Assembly: GCF_002155975.1 (NCBI RefSeq)
Contig: NZ_MUMI01000313.1
Location: forward strand, 1-64,000
Direction of reading: 5' to 3'
Length of the DNA stretch: 64,000 nucleotides
From: Amycolatopsis kentuckyensis
Lineage (GTDB): Bacteria; Actinomycetota; Actinomycetes; Mycobacteriales; Pseudonocardiaceae
The notes beneath the pieces are model-generated. The model had not been told where the DNA came from. It did not search any database and was given only the letters and a program-made list of their open reading frames with translations. Both the position numbers and the translations under genes were made by a program. Shown one piece after another: positions 8,800 through 17,546 of the stretch (within the stretch, counting starts at the first letter, position 1; each line of letters starts with the position of its first letter).

Positions 8800-9774
8800 T
8801 CAAGAGCCGGACGGATGGCGGGCCAGCCGCTCGGCGATCGCTTCCCGCGGATACGGCGTCTTCCGGCTCTCGGTGTGGAGGGCGAAGTAGAAGTCGTTGA
8901 CGACGGCGGCCAGCGGGGCGTACCGGCGGAGCACCGGTGCCTGGTCCGGCACTTCTCCGGCGGCGCAGGCGCGGACGAAGTCGTTGCGGGTGCGGGCATC
9001 CGGCCACGCGCGCAGGCCGCGGACGTGCCGGTTGACCAGGTGGGTCAGGACATACGCCCGGTCGTGGCCGTCGTGCTCGGCCAGGAACTCCGCTTCGGCG
9101 TCCGCGAGGTCGAATCCCGCGGCCACGGTGAGGCCGAAGTCCGTGAGGTACAGCCGCTCGCCGTCGGTGACGATGTTGGCGAAGTGCGCGTCGAAGTGCT
9201 GGACACCCCGGGCGGCCAGGAATTCGGTGATGTGCCGCAGGTCTTCCTCGAGCGGCAGGTCGTTCCCCGGCCACTCGGCGAGGCTGTGCGGCAGGTACTC
9301 CAGGAACAGCACGAGGTCGGTGGTGGCGCCGGCAAGCGCTTCCAACCGCCGTCGCACGCCGGCGTCGCCGTGCCAGAACGCGACGTCGGCCTCGATGTCG
9401 GCGGACGGGCGGGGCAGTCCGGGCCGGAGCCGCCAGTGGTGCAGGAGCGGGAAGTTCGCGCACTCGCCGCCGAGGACCCAGGCGGTCGTCATGCGGTGCG
9501 CTGCCAGTTCGCGCCAGGCTCCGCCGCCCGCGGACCCGACGCCGTAGTGCGACCACGGCGGCAGCCCGTAGAGGTCGGCCGTCGAGTGCGGGTTCGCCAG
9601 TTCGACGGCGGTGAGCGGGATCCGCTTGACGAAGACGGGCTCGCCGGCCACCTCCAGCAGCCAGGACGACCCGCCGATGCCGGTGCCGAGCGGACGTGCG
9701 GTGGCCAGGAGGTCGTCGCCGGCTTCGGTCAGGGCGGCGGCGATCTTCTCGTGGCGCGTGCGCCGGTCGGTCAT
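8800..9774 (-). CDS. Protein-kinase-like / phosphotransferase-fold protein
   Basis: The protein has 324 residues from ATG 9774. It shows a kinase-like fold: a Gly-rich N-lobe strand (PLGTGIGGSSWLLEVAGEPVFVKR, with Lys of the VFVKR type), then the catalytic loop 'HFDAHFANIV' and the metal motif 'LTDFGL' (DFG). Related proteins are annotated as serine/threonine-kinase-like or APH-family phosphotransferases; the substrate cannot be inferred. Its start overlaps the TetR gene stop by 4 bases, so the two form one transcript. Confidence 0.7.
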   Translation of the reverse strand: MTDRRTRHEKIAAALTEAGDDLLATARPLGTGIGGSSWLLEVAGEPVFVKRIPLTAVELANPHSTADLYGLPPWSHYGVGSAGGGAWRELAAHRMTTAWVLGGECANFPLLHHWRLRPGLPRPSADIEADVAFWHGDAGVRRRLEALAGATTDLVLFLEYLPHSLAEWPGNDLPLEEDLRHITEFLAARGVQHFDAHFANIVTDGERLYLTDFGLTVAAGFDLADAEAEFLAEHDGHDRAYVLTHLVNRHVRGLRAWPDARTRNDFVRACAAGEVPDQAPVLRRYAPLAAVVNDFYFALHTESRKTPYPREAIAERLARHPSGS

Positions 9775-10352
9775 GCGCGCACCAGCGGCAGGTAGACCTC
9801 GTCGACGATGCCGACCAGGACGTCGTCGTCCACTGTGGTCAGTCCGTGCGTGAGGTATTCGTTGCGCAGCAACACGAGCGCCACCGTGGCGACGCGCGGG
9901 TTCAGGGCGTCCGGCCGGGCCTCGCCGCGGTCCACCGCCTGGCCGACGATGGTCAGCCAGGCTTCGGTTCCGCCGGAAGCGGCCTGCTCGTGCAGCTGCT
10001 CCCGGAGCTCGGGCTCGTCGCCCACACCGGTGAGGAGGCTGCGGAGGGCGCGCGCGGCGGGCGAGGACTGGCCGCAGTTGATCGCCCGCAGCAGCGTCAG
10101 CGCGTCTTCGCGGAGGTCGCCGGTGCCGGGCGGCTGCACCGTGTCCTCGGCGAGGTGGCGGTAGGCGGCGACGCCGAGCGCGGCGCGGTTCGGCCAGCGC
10201 CGGTAGATCGCGTTCTTGTTGGTGCCGGCGCGCCGGGCGACGCCTTCCACGGTCAATCCGGGGTAGCCGGCCTCGGCGAGCTCGGCGGCCGCCGCGCGCA
10301 GGATCGCCTCTTCCAGCTCGGTGCCCCGGCGCCGGGTCTTCGGTGTCGCCAC
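9771..10352 (-). CDS. TetR-family transcriptional regulator
   Basis: The protein has 193 residues with an N-terminal HTH (LTVEGVARRAGTNKNAIYRRWPNRAAL, about 33-60) and a C-terminal domain like TetR_C_16/_11. It is divergent from the TIM-barrel gene at 10417. A perfect palindrome in the gap is its likely operator, and the kinase-like gene is co-transcribed downstream. Confidence 0.88.
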   Translation of the reverse strand: MATPKTRRRGTELEEAILRAAAAELAEAGYPGLTVEGVARRAGTNKNAIYRRWPNRAALGVAAYRHLAEDTVQPPGTGDLREDALTLLRAINCGQSSPAARALRSLLTGVGDEPELREQLHEQAASGGTEAWLTIVGQAVDRGEARPDALNPRVATVALVLLRNEYLTHGLTTVDDDVLVGIVDEVYLPLVRA

Positions 10353-10379
10353 GGGCCCATCCTAGCGACGATGCGGTAC

Positions 10380-10394
10380 GGTACGGACCGTACC
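10380..10394. promoter_or_regulatory. TetR operator
   Basis: GGTACGGACCGTACC is a perfect 15-bp palindrome (7-bp arms, central A) midway between the divergent genes. An extra GGTAC half-site abuts it on the left. Confidence 0.7.
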
Positions 10395-10416
10395 TTAAAT
10401 CCACTGGGAGGACGAC

Positions 10417-11412
10417 ATGCGAGCCAAGGGGATCGGCTACGACACCGGGTTCGAGGTCGGCGGGCGCGTCAACCGCCCGTTCGACCCGGGCCTGGTGCGG
10501 CGCGAGCTGACGATCATCCGCGACGACCTGCACTGCACGGCGGTGCGGCTGATCGGCACGGACCTCGACCGGATCGAATCCGCCGCCCGCGAGGCGGCCG
10601 CGCTCGGGCTGGAGATGTGGTTCTCGCCGTTCCCGTGGGACCGCGGCCCGGAGGAGCTCCTGGACCTCTTCGCCGACGGCGCCGAGCGGGCCGAACGCCT
10701 CCGCGAGGCGGGCGCCGAGATCGTGTTCGTCACCGGCGCCGAGCTGAGCCTGTTCTGCGCCGGCTTCCTGCCGGGTGGCAGCATCACCGAGCGGCTGGAG
10801 AACCTCCTGGCGTCGCGGGAACTCCTGGCCGGGCTGCCGGAGCGGATCAACGCGTTCCTGGCCCGCGCCGCCGAAGTGGTCCGCGCCCGGTTCGGCGGCC
10901 GTGTCACGTACGCGGCGATTCCGCTGGAGCGCGTCGACTGGGCACCGTTCGACATCGTCTCGGTGGACGCGCACCGCTCGAAGGAGGTCGAGCACCTCTA
11001 CCGCGAAGGCGTCCGGAACCTGGTCGCGGCGGGCAAACCGGTGGCGATCACGGAGTTCGGCGTGACGCCCTACCGCGGAGCGGCCGATCTCGGCGCCCGC
11101 TGCGGCGAAATCCTCGAGTACGAGGACGACCTCCCGGTCCGGCTGAAGGGCGACTACGTCCGGGACGAACAGGAGCAGGCCCGCTACCTGCGCGAACTGC
11201 TGGAGGTCTTCACGGCGGAGGGCGTCGACGCGGCGTTCGCCTGCACTTTCGTGTGCTACGGGCTGGTGCACCGCGCCGATCCGCGCACCGACCTCGACAT
11301 GGCGAGCTGGGGCGTGGTGAAGGTGCTCGAAGAGGGTGCGGGGGAGACGTACCCGGACGTGCCGTGGGAGCCGAAGGCCGCGTTCGGCGCGCTGGCGGAG
11401 TGCTACGCCTGA
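10417..11412 (+). CDS. TIM-barrel glycoside-hydrolase-like protein
   Basis: The protein has 331 residues behind GGGAGG. It lacks a signal peptide, so it is cytoplasmic. The sequence reads as a (beta/alpha)8 barrel: 'DDLHCTAVRLIGTDLDRI', 'LEMWFSPFPWDRG', 'IVFVTGAELSLFCAGF', 'DIVSVDAHRSK' and 'PVAITEFGVTPYRGA', where the ITEFG strand resembles the nucleophile Glu of clan GH-A. Streptomyces homologues are sometimes labelled 'abortive infection protein', a label I would not trust as evidence. It is probably controlled by the divergent TetR. Confidence 0.65.
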   Translation: MRAKGIGYDTGFEVGGRVNRPFDPGLVRRELTIIRDDLHCTAVRLIGTDLDRIESAAREAAALGLEMWFSPFPWDRGPEELLDLFADGAERAERLREAGAEIVFVTGAELSLFCAGFLPGGSITERLENLLASRELLAGLPERINAFLARAAEVVRARFGGRVTYAAIPLERVDWAPFDIVSVDAHRSKEVEHLYREGVRNLVAAGKPVAITEFGVTPYRGAADLGARCGEILEYEDDLPVRLKGDYVRDEQEQARYLRELLEVFTAEGVDAAFACTFVCYGLVHRADPRTDLDMASWGVVKVLEEGAGETYPDVPWEPKAAFGALAECYA

Positions 11413-11798
11413 GCCGGGAACTCCACCGTCGCGGCCGCCGGTTTCGGGCTGCTCGTCGCCGTGCGGTGGTGCCCGGCAGCCGGGCGGGGACGCGGCGGGG
11501 TCATCCGGCGCCCTGCGGCCAGGCAGGTCCGGGTCGATCGCCCGGTGTCCGTAGTTCGCGACCCTCCCGCTCGGCCGGGCCAGTCGCGGCCCGAGCCGGT
11601 GGTCCCGGGAAGAGCACCTTGGCCCGTCCGATGAATTCTTGGCGAACCCGGGCGGTAACTGGGGTGGCGTTGACAGAAAGCGCTGTCTCTTCTAGCTTCA
11701 TAGCGCAAGACATCGGATGTCCAGCCCGGTTTGCCGGGTCCGTCCGCCGACCGATGTGCACCCCTGCCGAACTGCTCGTCAGGAAGGACACACCGACG
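11413..11798. other. Intergenic region (386 bp)
   Basis: No convincing gene is visible on either strand. The right end holds the promoter/operator listed at 11670-11698 and a 95-base leader for the lyase gene. The left half shows nothing I can interpret. Confidence 0.5.
11670..11698 (+). promoter_or_regulatory. Promoter with overlapping palindromic operator
   Basis: TTGACA (11670-11675), a 17-base spacer and TAGCTT (11693-11698) form a good promoter for the lyase gene. The spacer carries AGAAAGCGCTGTCT (11675-11688), a near-palindrome with central GC/CG typical of LacI-family operators (one mismatched pair). Confidence 0.55.
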
Positions 11799-12593
11799 AT
11801 GCCGGAATTCCCCCGCCGGACGGCGCTGCGCTCGCTCGCCGTCTCCGCTCTCGCCGTTCCGATCGTGCTGGGCGCGGCCGTCCCCGCCCACGCGGCCCCG
11901 CTGTGGCACCCGGACCCCGCCACCGACGGCCTGAAGGCCTTCGAGGGCATCGAGGCCGACCGCGGCAACCACCACCCCGACCGCAAGTACGTCGTCGTCG
12001 AAGGCGACCACTACCGGTTCAACATCTGGAAGGACGACCGCGACACGACCGGCGGCGGCGACCGCCAGCGCACCGAGTCGAAGGGCATGGTGCAGAACGG
12101 CACCACGCTGAAGATGCACAACGGCGAGACGTGGACCCTCTCCTACGAGATGTACATCCCCGCCTCCCTGCACGGCACCAGCAAGTTCACCCACATCTTC
12201 CAGACGAAGACGCCGTCGACCAACGGCGGCCCGTGGGTGACGCTCGACCTGACCCGCAGCGGCGGCAAGGAAATGCTCAACGCCCGCGCGTACGCCAACT
12301 CGGGTTCGCCGAGCATCGCGGCCACCGATCTGGCGCCGCTGCGGAACAAGTGGATCACCATCGAGTGGACGTTCACACCGGGCTCGAAGGGCAAGGCGGC
12401 CTGCGTCATCCGCAACGGCACGGGGTCCGGCGCGCCGGTCGCCGCGCAGGGCAGCATGAGCAATGTGAACCTCCCCGACCAGGGCGACTACGTCCGCCCG
12501 AAGTGGGGGATCTACCGGTCGGTCCAGAGCGCGTCGTCCGACATCCTCGACACCTACCTGCTGTTCCGGAACTACACGGCGGCCCGCAAGTAG
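11799..12593 (+). CDS. Secreted polysaccharide lyase (heparin lyase I-like fold)
   Basis: The protein has 264 residues from ATG 11799 behind AGGAAGGA. The signal peptide (1-32) carries RR (PRRTALRSLAV), so Tat export is possible, with cleavage near AHA-AP. The mature protein is a beta-jelly-roll of PF14099 type: 'QRTESKGMVQNGTTLKMHNGETWTLSYEMYIP', 'THIFQTK', 'WITIEWTF' and 'PKWGIYRS'. Family members cleave uronate-containing polysaccharides by beta-elimination. It sits a few kb from a sugar-acid catabolic operon that could use its products (inference). Confidence 0.8.
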   Translation: MPEFPRRTALRSLAVSALAVPIVLGAAVPAHAAPLWHPDPATDGLKAFEGIEADRGNHHPDRKYVVVEGDHYRFNIWKDDRDTTGGGDRQRTESKGMVQNGTTLKMHNGETWTLSYEMYIPASLHGTSKFTHIFQTKTPSTNGGPWVTLDLTRSGGKEMLNARAYANSGSPSIAATDLAPLRNKWITIEWTFTPGSKGKAACVIRNGTGSGAPVAAQGSMSNVNLPDQGDYVRPKWGIYRSVQSASSDILDTYLLFRNYTAARK

Positions 12594-12628
12594 GTGCGCG
12601 TTCGCGCGACCAGGGTGACACTGGCGGC

Positions 12629-13912
12629 ATGAGGGTCGTCGACGGGTACCCGGGCACACACCACCCGTCGGCGGCCGCGCGCTACGTCGGACCGCCCCCG
12701 CTCAGACGGGGTCCGGTGCTGGTCACGGCCGCGTTCGCGGCCCTGGGCGGCGCGTTGATCCCGGCCGCTTCGGTGGCGGGCCTGTGGCGGGTCTGGCAGT
12801 TCTACGCGATGTTGTTCGCCCTGGTCGCCGCGGTCGGGTTCATCGCCTTCGTCGCCGTGTTCGGGTGGCCGACGCGCAAGACCGCCCACGCCGGCGCGGT
12901 CACCTCGGCCGCCGGCCTCGCGCTGTGGGTGGCGAGCCGGCCGCTCGGGCTGCTGACCCGGCTCGATCCGTGGCAGCCCGCGGACACCGTCGTCGGCTTC
13001 ACCGACTACGTCGCGGCCGCGCTGCAGGTCATCGCCATCCTCGGGTTCCTGGTCGTGGCGCGGCGGGGAGCGCACCCGCGGCCGTCGGCGCCGCGGCGGG
13101 TGGCGGCGTGGATCGTGCTGTTCCCGGTGCTGCTGCTGGTGCTCGCGGCCGGGGCCGCGGGCACGATCGCGGCCGGCGACCGCATCGCGAGCCCCGCCGC
13201 GTCGACCCTGCTCGACGGCAGCACCGTCGAATACTGCCGCGCGGGCGGGATCCCGCTCGCCATGGACCTCACGCGCCCGGCCGCCCGCGGCGCCCCGGTG
13301 GCGCTGTTCCTGCACGGCGGCGGCCTGATCGCGGGCAACCGCAGGCCGTCCGGGCCGGGCGCGCTGCTGGCGGGGTCGCGGCTCGTGCCGTTGCGCGACG
13401 CACTGACCGCGCGCGGATTCGCGGTCGCCTCGATCGACTACCGCCTCGCGCCCGCCGCGCGCTGGCCGGCACCCCTGGACGACGCCCGTTGCGCCGTCCG
13501 GTTCCTCCGCGCCAACGCGGCCGAGCTGGGCATCGACCCGGCCCGGATCACGGCGGTGGGGACGGGCGCGGGCGGAACGCTGGCGTCACTGCTCGGGGTG
13601 GCCGGGCCGCCGCAAGTCCGCGCGGTGGCGGCGATCGAGGCCCCGGCCGCCTTCGACCTCGCGGGCCTGGACCCGCTCACCCGCGCGTCGGTGCTGGTGG
13701 CACTGGGCCGGTCGCCGGCAACGCTGCGCGAGGCGAGCCCGCTGACGTACCCGGGCACGGGCGCCCCGCCGTTCCTGATCGCCGGCGGCCGCCGGTCGGC
13801 CGAGTTCGCGGACCACCTGCGCGCGGCGGGCGTGGCGGTGACGACCGGCGGCGGCGACCCGGCCGAGGTGGCGCGGTTCCTGGCGACGGCCACGGGCACA
13901 CTGACACCATGA
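12629..13912 (+). CDS. Membrane-anchored alpha/beta-hydrolase-like protein, catalytically degenerate
   Basis: The protein has 427 residues. Transmembrane helices lie at about 28-50, 57-78, 88-104, 128-145 and 160-180, followed by an extracytoplasmic or soluble HSL/esterase-like domain. HGGG (229-232) forms the oxyanion site and 'IDYRLAPAARWPAPLDDA' (269-286) is typical of the HSL family. The nucleophile elbow reads GTGAGG (311-316), with Gly at 313 instead of Ser in GDSAGG. The usual Asp and His sites read GGRRSAE and GGGDPAE. All three catalytic positions look lost, so this is probably a pseudoenzyme. It overlaps the Imm8-like gene by 4 bases. Confidence 0.75.
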   Translation: MRVVDGYPGTHHPSAAARYVGPPPLRRGPVLVTAAFAALGGALIPAASVAGLWRVWQFYAMLFALVAAVGFIAFVAVFGWPTRKTAHAGAVTSAAGLALWVASRPLGLLTRLDPWQPADTVVGFTDYVAAALQVIAILGFLVVARRGAHPRPSAPRRVAAWIVLFPVLLLVLAAGAAGTIAAGDRIASPAASTLLDGSTVEYCRAGGIPLAMDLTRPAARGAPVALFLHGGGLIAGNRRPSGPGALLAGSRLVPLRDALTARGFAVASIDYRLAPAARWPAPLDDARCAVRFLRANAAELGIDPARITAVGTGAGGTLASLLGVAGPPQVRAVAAIEAPAAFDLAGLDPLTRASVLVALGRSPATLREASPLTYPGTGAPPFLIAGGRRSAEFADHLRAAGVAVTTGGGDPAEVARFLATATGTLTP

Positions 13913-14277
13913 CGACGGACGCCTCCGCCCGAGCCGAGATCCGGTACCTGCTCACCCCGGACATCGAGCCGGAGACCTACGTCCCGGAAGACCCCGAGCG
14001 GTTCATGTTCCTGGTCCAGCTGATCGCCGGGCCTGCCGGAGAGCCCGGTGAGGAGTCGTTCGACTTCGAGGTCTGCAGCCCGGGGTGGCTGGCCGAGCAG
14101 GCCCGCGGCGGGCCGGTGTCCGGCCGTCACCACGTGATCGTCGGGCGGTTCGACTGGCCCGCGCTGGTCGCGTACTTCGAAGACCTGGTCGCCCGCTGCA
14201 CCGGCGCGGACTGGGCCGAGGTCGCCGCGAAGCTGAGCCGGTACGGGCACTGGGAGTTCGAGGACTACCGGCCCTGA
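13909..14277 (+). CDS. Imm8-like immunity-family protein
   Basis: The protein has 122 residues and its ATG overlaps the preceding stop (ATGA). The pattern 'FMFLVQLIAGPAGEPGEESFDFEVCSPGWL' and 'RHHVIVGRFDWPALVAYFEDLV' matches Imm8 (PF15586)-type proteins. That family is predicted to neutralise polymorphic toxins. No toxin gene is adjacent; orphan Imm8 copies are common in actinomycetes, and the function is unproven. Confidence 0.7.
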   Translation: MTTDASARAEIRYLLTPDIEPETYVPEDPERFMFLVQLIAGPAGEPGEESFDFEVCSPGWLAEQARGGPVSGRHHVIVGRFDWPALVAYFEDLVARCTGADWAEVAAKLSRYGHWEFEDYRP

Positions 14278-14280
14278 GCC

Positions 14281-15003
14281 TCACTCCCAGACGACGACGT
14301 TGCGCCGCGTGGGCACCGACGTCGGGTCCGTGCTGAACAGCTCCGGCGACTGCTCCCGGATCCGCTCCACGTCCTCGAACACCGCGCGCAGGTGGCGGCG
14401 CATCGCCGCGCGGGCCACCGCGACGTCGCCCGTGCGGACCGCGTCGAAGATCTCCACGTGCTGGGTCGCGAACTCCGCCGGGGACTGGGCGTCGTAGAGG
14501 CCCAGCCGGCGGGCCCGGTCCAGGTGGCCCTTCGCCGACGCCACCGTCGTCCACGCGTTGCCGTGCCCGCTCAGCTTCAGCAGGCCGTGGTGGAACGCCT
14601 CGTCCAAGGCGAAGAACTCCTCGAGCCCGATGTCCGGGTGCTGCTGTCGCGCGAGGTTGTCCAGCAGGTCCTCGACCACGGCGTCGTCCAGGGCGGCCGG
14701 CAGGTCGTCGAGGGCCGCCAGTTCCACGGCTTCGCGGAGGAACTGCGCGTCCGCGACGCGCTGGGGGTCGACTCGGGAGACGAACGAGCCGATCTGCGGG
14801 AAGACCTGCACCAGGCCCTCGTCCGACAGCAGGATCAGGCCCTCGCGCACCGGGGTCCGGCTCACGCCGAGGCTCGCCGCCAGCTCGTTCTCCGACAGTG
14901 CGGCGCCGGGCGGCAGCTCCAGTGTCAGCACCTTGCGCCGCAGCGTCTCGTACACCGCGCGCCGGTTCGTCCCGCGTTTGTTCCGCTCGCTCACCCTTGA
15001 CAT
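14281..15003 (-). CDS. GntR-family (FCD) regulator of the sugar-acid operon
   Basis: The protein has 240 residues. The N-terminal winged HTH (about 12-75) includes 'LSENELAASLGVSRTPVREGLILLSDEGLVQVFPQIGSFV'. The all-helical FCD domain (about 85-225) has Asp/His metal-ligand positions, e.g. 'DEAFHHGL' and 'QHVEIFDAV'. It is divergent from the ManD-like gene with a perfect palindrome in the gap. It probably represses the operon until a sugar acid binds the FCD domain. Confidence 0.9.
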   Translation of the reverse strand: MSRVSERNKRGTNRRAVYETLRRKVLTLELPPGAALSENELAASLGVSRTPVREGLILLSDEGLVQVFPQIGSFVSRVDPQRVADAQFLREAVELAALDDLPAALDDAVVEDLLDNLARQQHPDIGLEEFFALDEAFHHGLLKLSGHGNAWTTVASAKGHLDRARRLGLYDAQSPAEFATQHVEIFDAVRTGDVAVARAAMRRHLRAVFEDVERIREQSPELFSTDPTSVPTRRNVVVWE

Positions 15004-15017
15004 CCTAGCCGACAGCA

Positions 15018-15031
15018 ACTTGTATACAAGT
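15018..15031. promoter_or_regulatory. GntR/FCD operator
   Basis: ACTTGTATACAAGT is a perfect 14-bp palindrome of the TTGTATACAA type used by FCD regulators. It lies between the regulator and the operon it faces. Confidence 0.75.
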
Positions 15032-15051
15032 ACTGATGAACAGGAGGTGCC

Positions 15052-16260
15052 GTGAGCAGGATCGAACGCGCCGAGGTGCTGGTCGCCTCGCCGGGCCGCA
15101 ACTACGTGACGCTGCGGATCACGACGTCCGACGGGGTGACCGGGCTCGGGGACGCGACGCTCAACGGCCGTGAGCTCGCCGTCGCGAGCTACCTGCGCGA
15201 CCACCTCGTCCCGCTGCTGATCGGCCGCGACCCCGCGCGCATCGAGGACACCTGGCAGTACCTGTACAAGGGCGCGTACTGGCGGCGCGGGCCGGTGACG
15301 ATGACCGCGATCGCCGCCGTCGACACCGCGCTGTGGGACATCAAGGGCAAGGTCGCCGGCCTGCCGGTCTACCAGCTGCTCGGCGGCCGCGCCCGCGACG
15401 GCGTGCTGGTCTACTCCCACGCCAGCGGCGAAGACGTCCCGGCGCTGCTCGACGACGTCGCCCGCTTCCGCGACCTCGGCTACCGCGCGATCCGCGCCCA
15501 GGCCGCGGTGCCCGGCGTCGCGGGCAGCTACGGCGTCCGGCACGGCAAGGTCTACGAACCGGCCGCGACCGCGCTGCCCGACGAACAGCCGTGGAGCACC
15601 GAGGCCTACCTCGACTTCGCGCCGACGTACCTGCGCGAAGTCCGCGAGCGCTTCGGCTTCGGCTTCCACCTGCTGCACGACGTCCACCACCGGCTCAGCC
15701 CGATCGAGGCCGCCCGGTTCGGCAAGAGCGTCGAGGACTGCCGCCTGTTCTGGATGGAAGACCCGACACCGGCGGAGAACCAGGAGGCCTTCCGGCTGAT
15801 CCGCAGCCACACGACCACGCCGATCGCCGTCGGCGAGGCGCTCACCTCGATCTGGGACGTCCAGCACCTCATCACCGAGCAGCTCATCGACTACGTGCGC
15901 ACCACCGTCGTGCACGCCGGCGGCATCAGCCACCTGCGCCGCATCTTCGACCTCGCCGCGCTCTACCAGGTGCGGACCGGTTCGCACGGCGCCACCGACC
16001 TCTCGCCGGTGACGCTCGCCGCGGCGGTGCACGTCGACATCTCCGTGCCGAACTTCGGGATCCAGGAGTACATGGGCTTCGCCGACGAGACCGCCGAGGT
16101 CTTCCACGGCGGCCCCACGTACGCCGACGGCATGCTGCTGCCGTCCGAAGAGCCCGGGCTGGGGGTCGAGTACGACGACGAGGTCGCGGAGAAGTTCCCC
16201 TACGACCCCCGGTACCTGCCCGTCGCGCGCCGCCTCGACGGCTCCGTCCACGACTGGTGA
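15052..16260 (+). CDS. manD: Mannonate dehydratase-family enzyme (ManD, enolase superfamily)
   Basis: The protein has 402 residues from GTG 15052 behind AGGAGGT. The whole chain is ManD/RspA-like: an N-terminal capping domain, '[29 protein letters not shown]', and a barrel with '[15 protein letters not shown]', '[17 protein letters not shown]', 'GEALTSIWD' and '[11 protein letters not shown]' carrying the metal ligands. It dehydrates D-mannonate (or D-gluconate in some members) to 2-keto-3-deoxygluconate. It is the first gene of a five-gene operon, followed directly by an oxidoreductase. Confidence 0.9.
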   Translation: MSRIERAEVLVASPGRNYVTLRITTSDGVTGLGDATLNGRELAVASYLRDHLVPLLIGRDPARIEDTWQYLYKGAYWRRGPVTMTAIAAVDTALWDIKGKVAGLPVYQLLGGRARDGVLVYSHASGEDVPALLDDVARFRDLGYRAIRAQAAVPGVAGSYGVRHGKVYEPAATALPDEQPWSTEAYLDFAPTYLREVRERFGFGFHLLHDVHHRLSPIEAARFGKSVEDCRLFWMEDPTPAENQEAFRLIRSHTTTPIAVGEALTSIWDVQHLITEQLIDYVRTTVVHAGGISHLRRIFDLAALYQVRTGSHGATDLSPVTLAAAVHVDISVPNFGIQEYMGFADETAEVFHGGPTYADGMLLPSEEPGLGVEYDDEVAEKFPYDPRYLPVARRLDGSVHDW

Positions 16261-16265
16261 CGGCG

Positions 16266-17516
16266 ATGAAGCGACTCAGCTCGTCCACTGCGGACCTTCC
16301 GCGGGCGGCACGGCCCCAGATCGTCCACTTCGGACTCGGTGCCTTCCACCGTGCCCACCAGGCCGTGTACACCGAGGCGCCGTGGGGCATCGCGGCGGTG
16401 GCCCCGCGCTCCACCGACGTCGTCACCGCGCTGCGCGCCCAGGACTGCCTCTACTCGGTGACCGACCCGGCGACCCGCGTGGTCGGGTCGATCGTCGAGG
16501 CGCTGCACCTGGGCTCGGACGCCGCCCGCGTCGGCGAGCTGCTCGCGTCACCGGAGGTCACGGTCGTGACCCTCACCATCACGGAGAAGGGCTACCGCGG
16601 CGGCCCGGTCATCGGCGCCCTCGCCGCGGGCCTCGCCGGCCGGTTCCGACGCGGCGGCGCGCCGATCAGCGTCGTCTCCTGCGACAACATGACCGGCAAC
16701 GGCCGCGTGCTGGAGCGCGCCGTTCGCGAGTCCGTGACCGGGCCCGGCCGCGACCGGGAGCTGGCCTGGCTGGCGGAGTCGGTGGCGTTCCCCTCCACCG
16801 TGGTCGACCGGATCGTCCCGGCCACGACCCCGGAACACCGCGCGCGAGCCGCCGAAGCGCTCGGCCTCGACGACGCCGTGCCGGTGTTCGCCGAGCCGTA
16901 CCGCCAGTGGGTCCTCGAAGACGCGTTCGCCGCCGGAACCCCGCCGTGGGACGGCGCCCGGTTCGTCCCCGACGTGACACCGTTCGAACAGCAGAAACTG
17001 CGGCTGCTCAACGGAACGCACTCGGCGCTGGCCTACCTCGGGTCCGCCGCCGGGTACGAGACGGTCGCCGATGTTCTGGAAAGCGAGTGGGGCGAGCGGT
17101 TCGTCCGCTGCTTCGGTGCCGAGGCGAGTGCGGCCCTGCCCGGCGACCACGGGCCGTACGTCGAGCAGCTCGTCGACCGGTTCCGCAACCCGGACATCCG
17201 GCACCGGCTGAGCCAGATCGGCTCGGACGGTTCGCTGAAACTGCCCGAACGGTGGTTCGGCACCCTCCGCGACCCCGGCAGCACCCCCCTGCTGGAACTC
17301 GCTCTCGCCGGCTGGGCGCGCGCCACCGAACCGGACGCCGAGACCGGCATGACCGACCCCCTGGCCGGGGAACTGGCCGCCTGCTGGTCCGCGCCGGACG
17401 ACGTCGAAGCCGTCCGGCGGTTGCTGCACCTGGTCGGCGCCCCCGAGGACGGCACCCTCCCGAAATCGGTCGCCCGCCACCTGCCCGCCCTGCGGGCCGG
17501 GCGCATCGAAGTCTGA
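16266..17516 (+). CDS. Mannitol dehydrogenase-family oxidoreductase (probable fructuronate reductase)
   Basis: The protein has 416 residues. ATG 16266 is used; a GTG at 16257 overlapping the ManD stop is an alternative. It opens with the Rossmann strand 'IVHFGLGAFHRAHQAVY' and carries the family lysine-containing signature 'LRLLNGTHSALAYLG' (about 240-255). The UxuB branch interconverts D-fructuronate and D-mannonate with NADH, which suits the adjacent ManD. The family also contains mannitol and tagaturonate enzymes, so substrate assignment rests on context. Confidence 0.82.
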   Translation: MKRLSSSTADLPRAARPQIVHFGLGAFHRAHQAVYTEAPWGIAAVAPRSTDVVTALRAQDCLYSVTDPATRVVGSIVEALHLGSDAARVGELLASPEVTVVTLTITEKGYRGGPVIGALAAGLAGRFRRGGAPISVVSCDNMTGNGRVLERAVRESVTGPGRDRELAWLAESVAFPSTVVDRIVPATTPEHRARAAEALGLDDAVPVFAEPYRQWVLEDAFAAGTPPWDGARFVPDVTPFEQQKLRLLNGTHSALAYLGSAAGYETVADVLESEWGERFVRCFGAEASAALPGDHGPYVEQLVDRFRNPDIRHRLSQIGSDGSLKLPERWFGTLRDPGSTPLLELALAGWARATEPDAETGMTDPLAGELAACWSAPDDVEAVRRLLHLVGAPEDGTLPKSVARHLPALRAGRIEV

Positions 17517-17546
17517 CCCCCTGATCACGAGCAACGGAGCACAGTG

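Noticed and set aside
11717-11798. Longer N-terminal extensions of the lyase and of the membrane hydrolase frames
   Set aside because: The extensions have no signal peptide or family match, and they run through promoter sequence or the neighbouring gene; internal ATGs with SD or correct N-termini fit better.
12143-12463. Minus-strand open frames inside the lyase gene
   Set aside because: Antisense shadows without start context or family resemblance.
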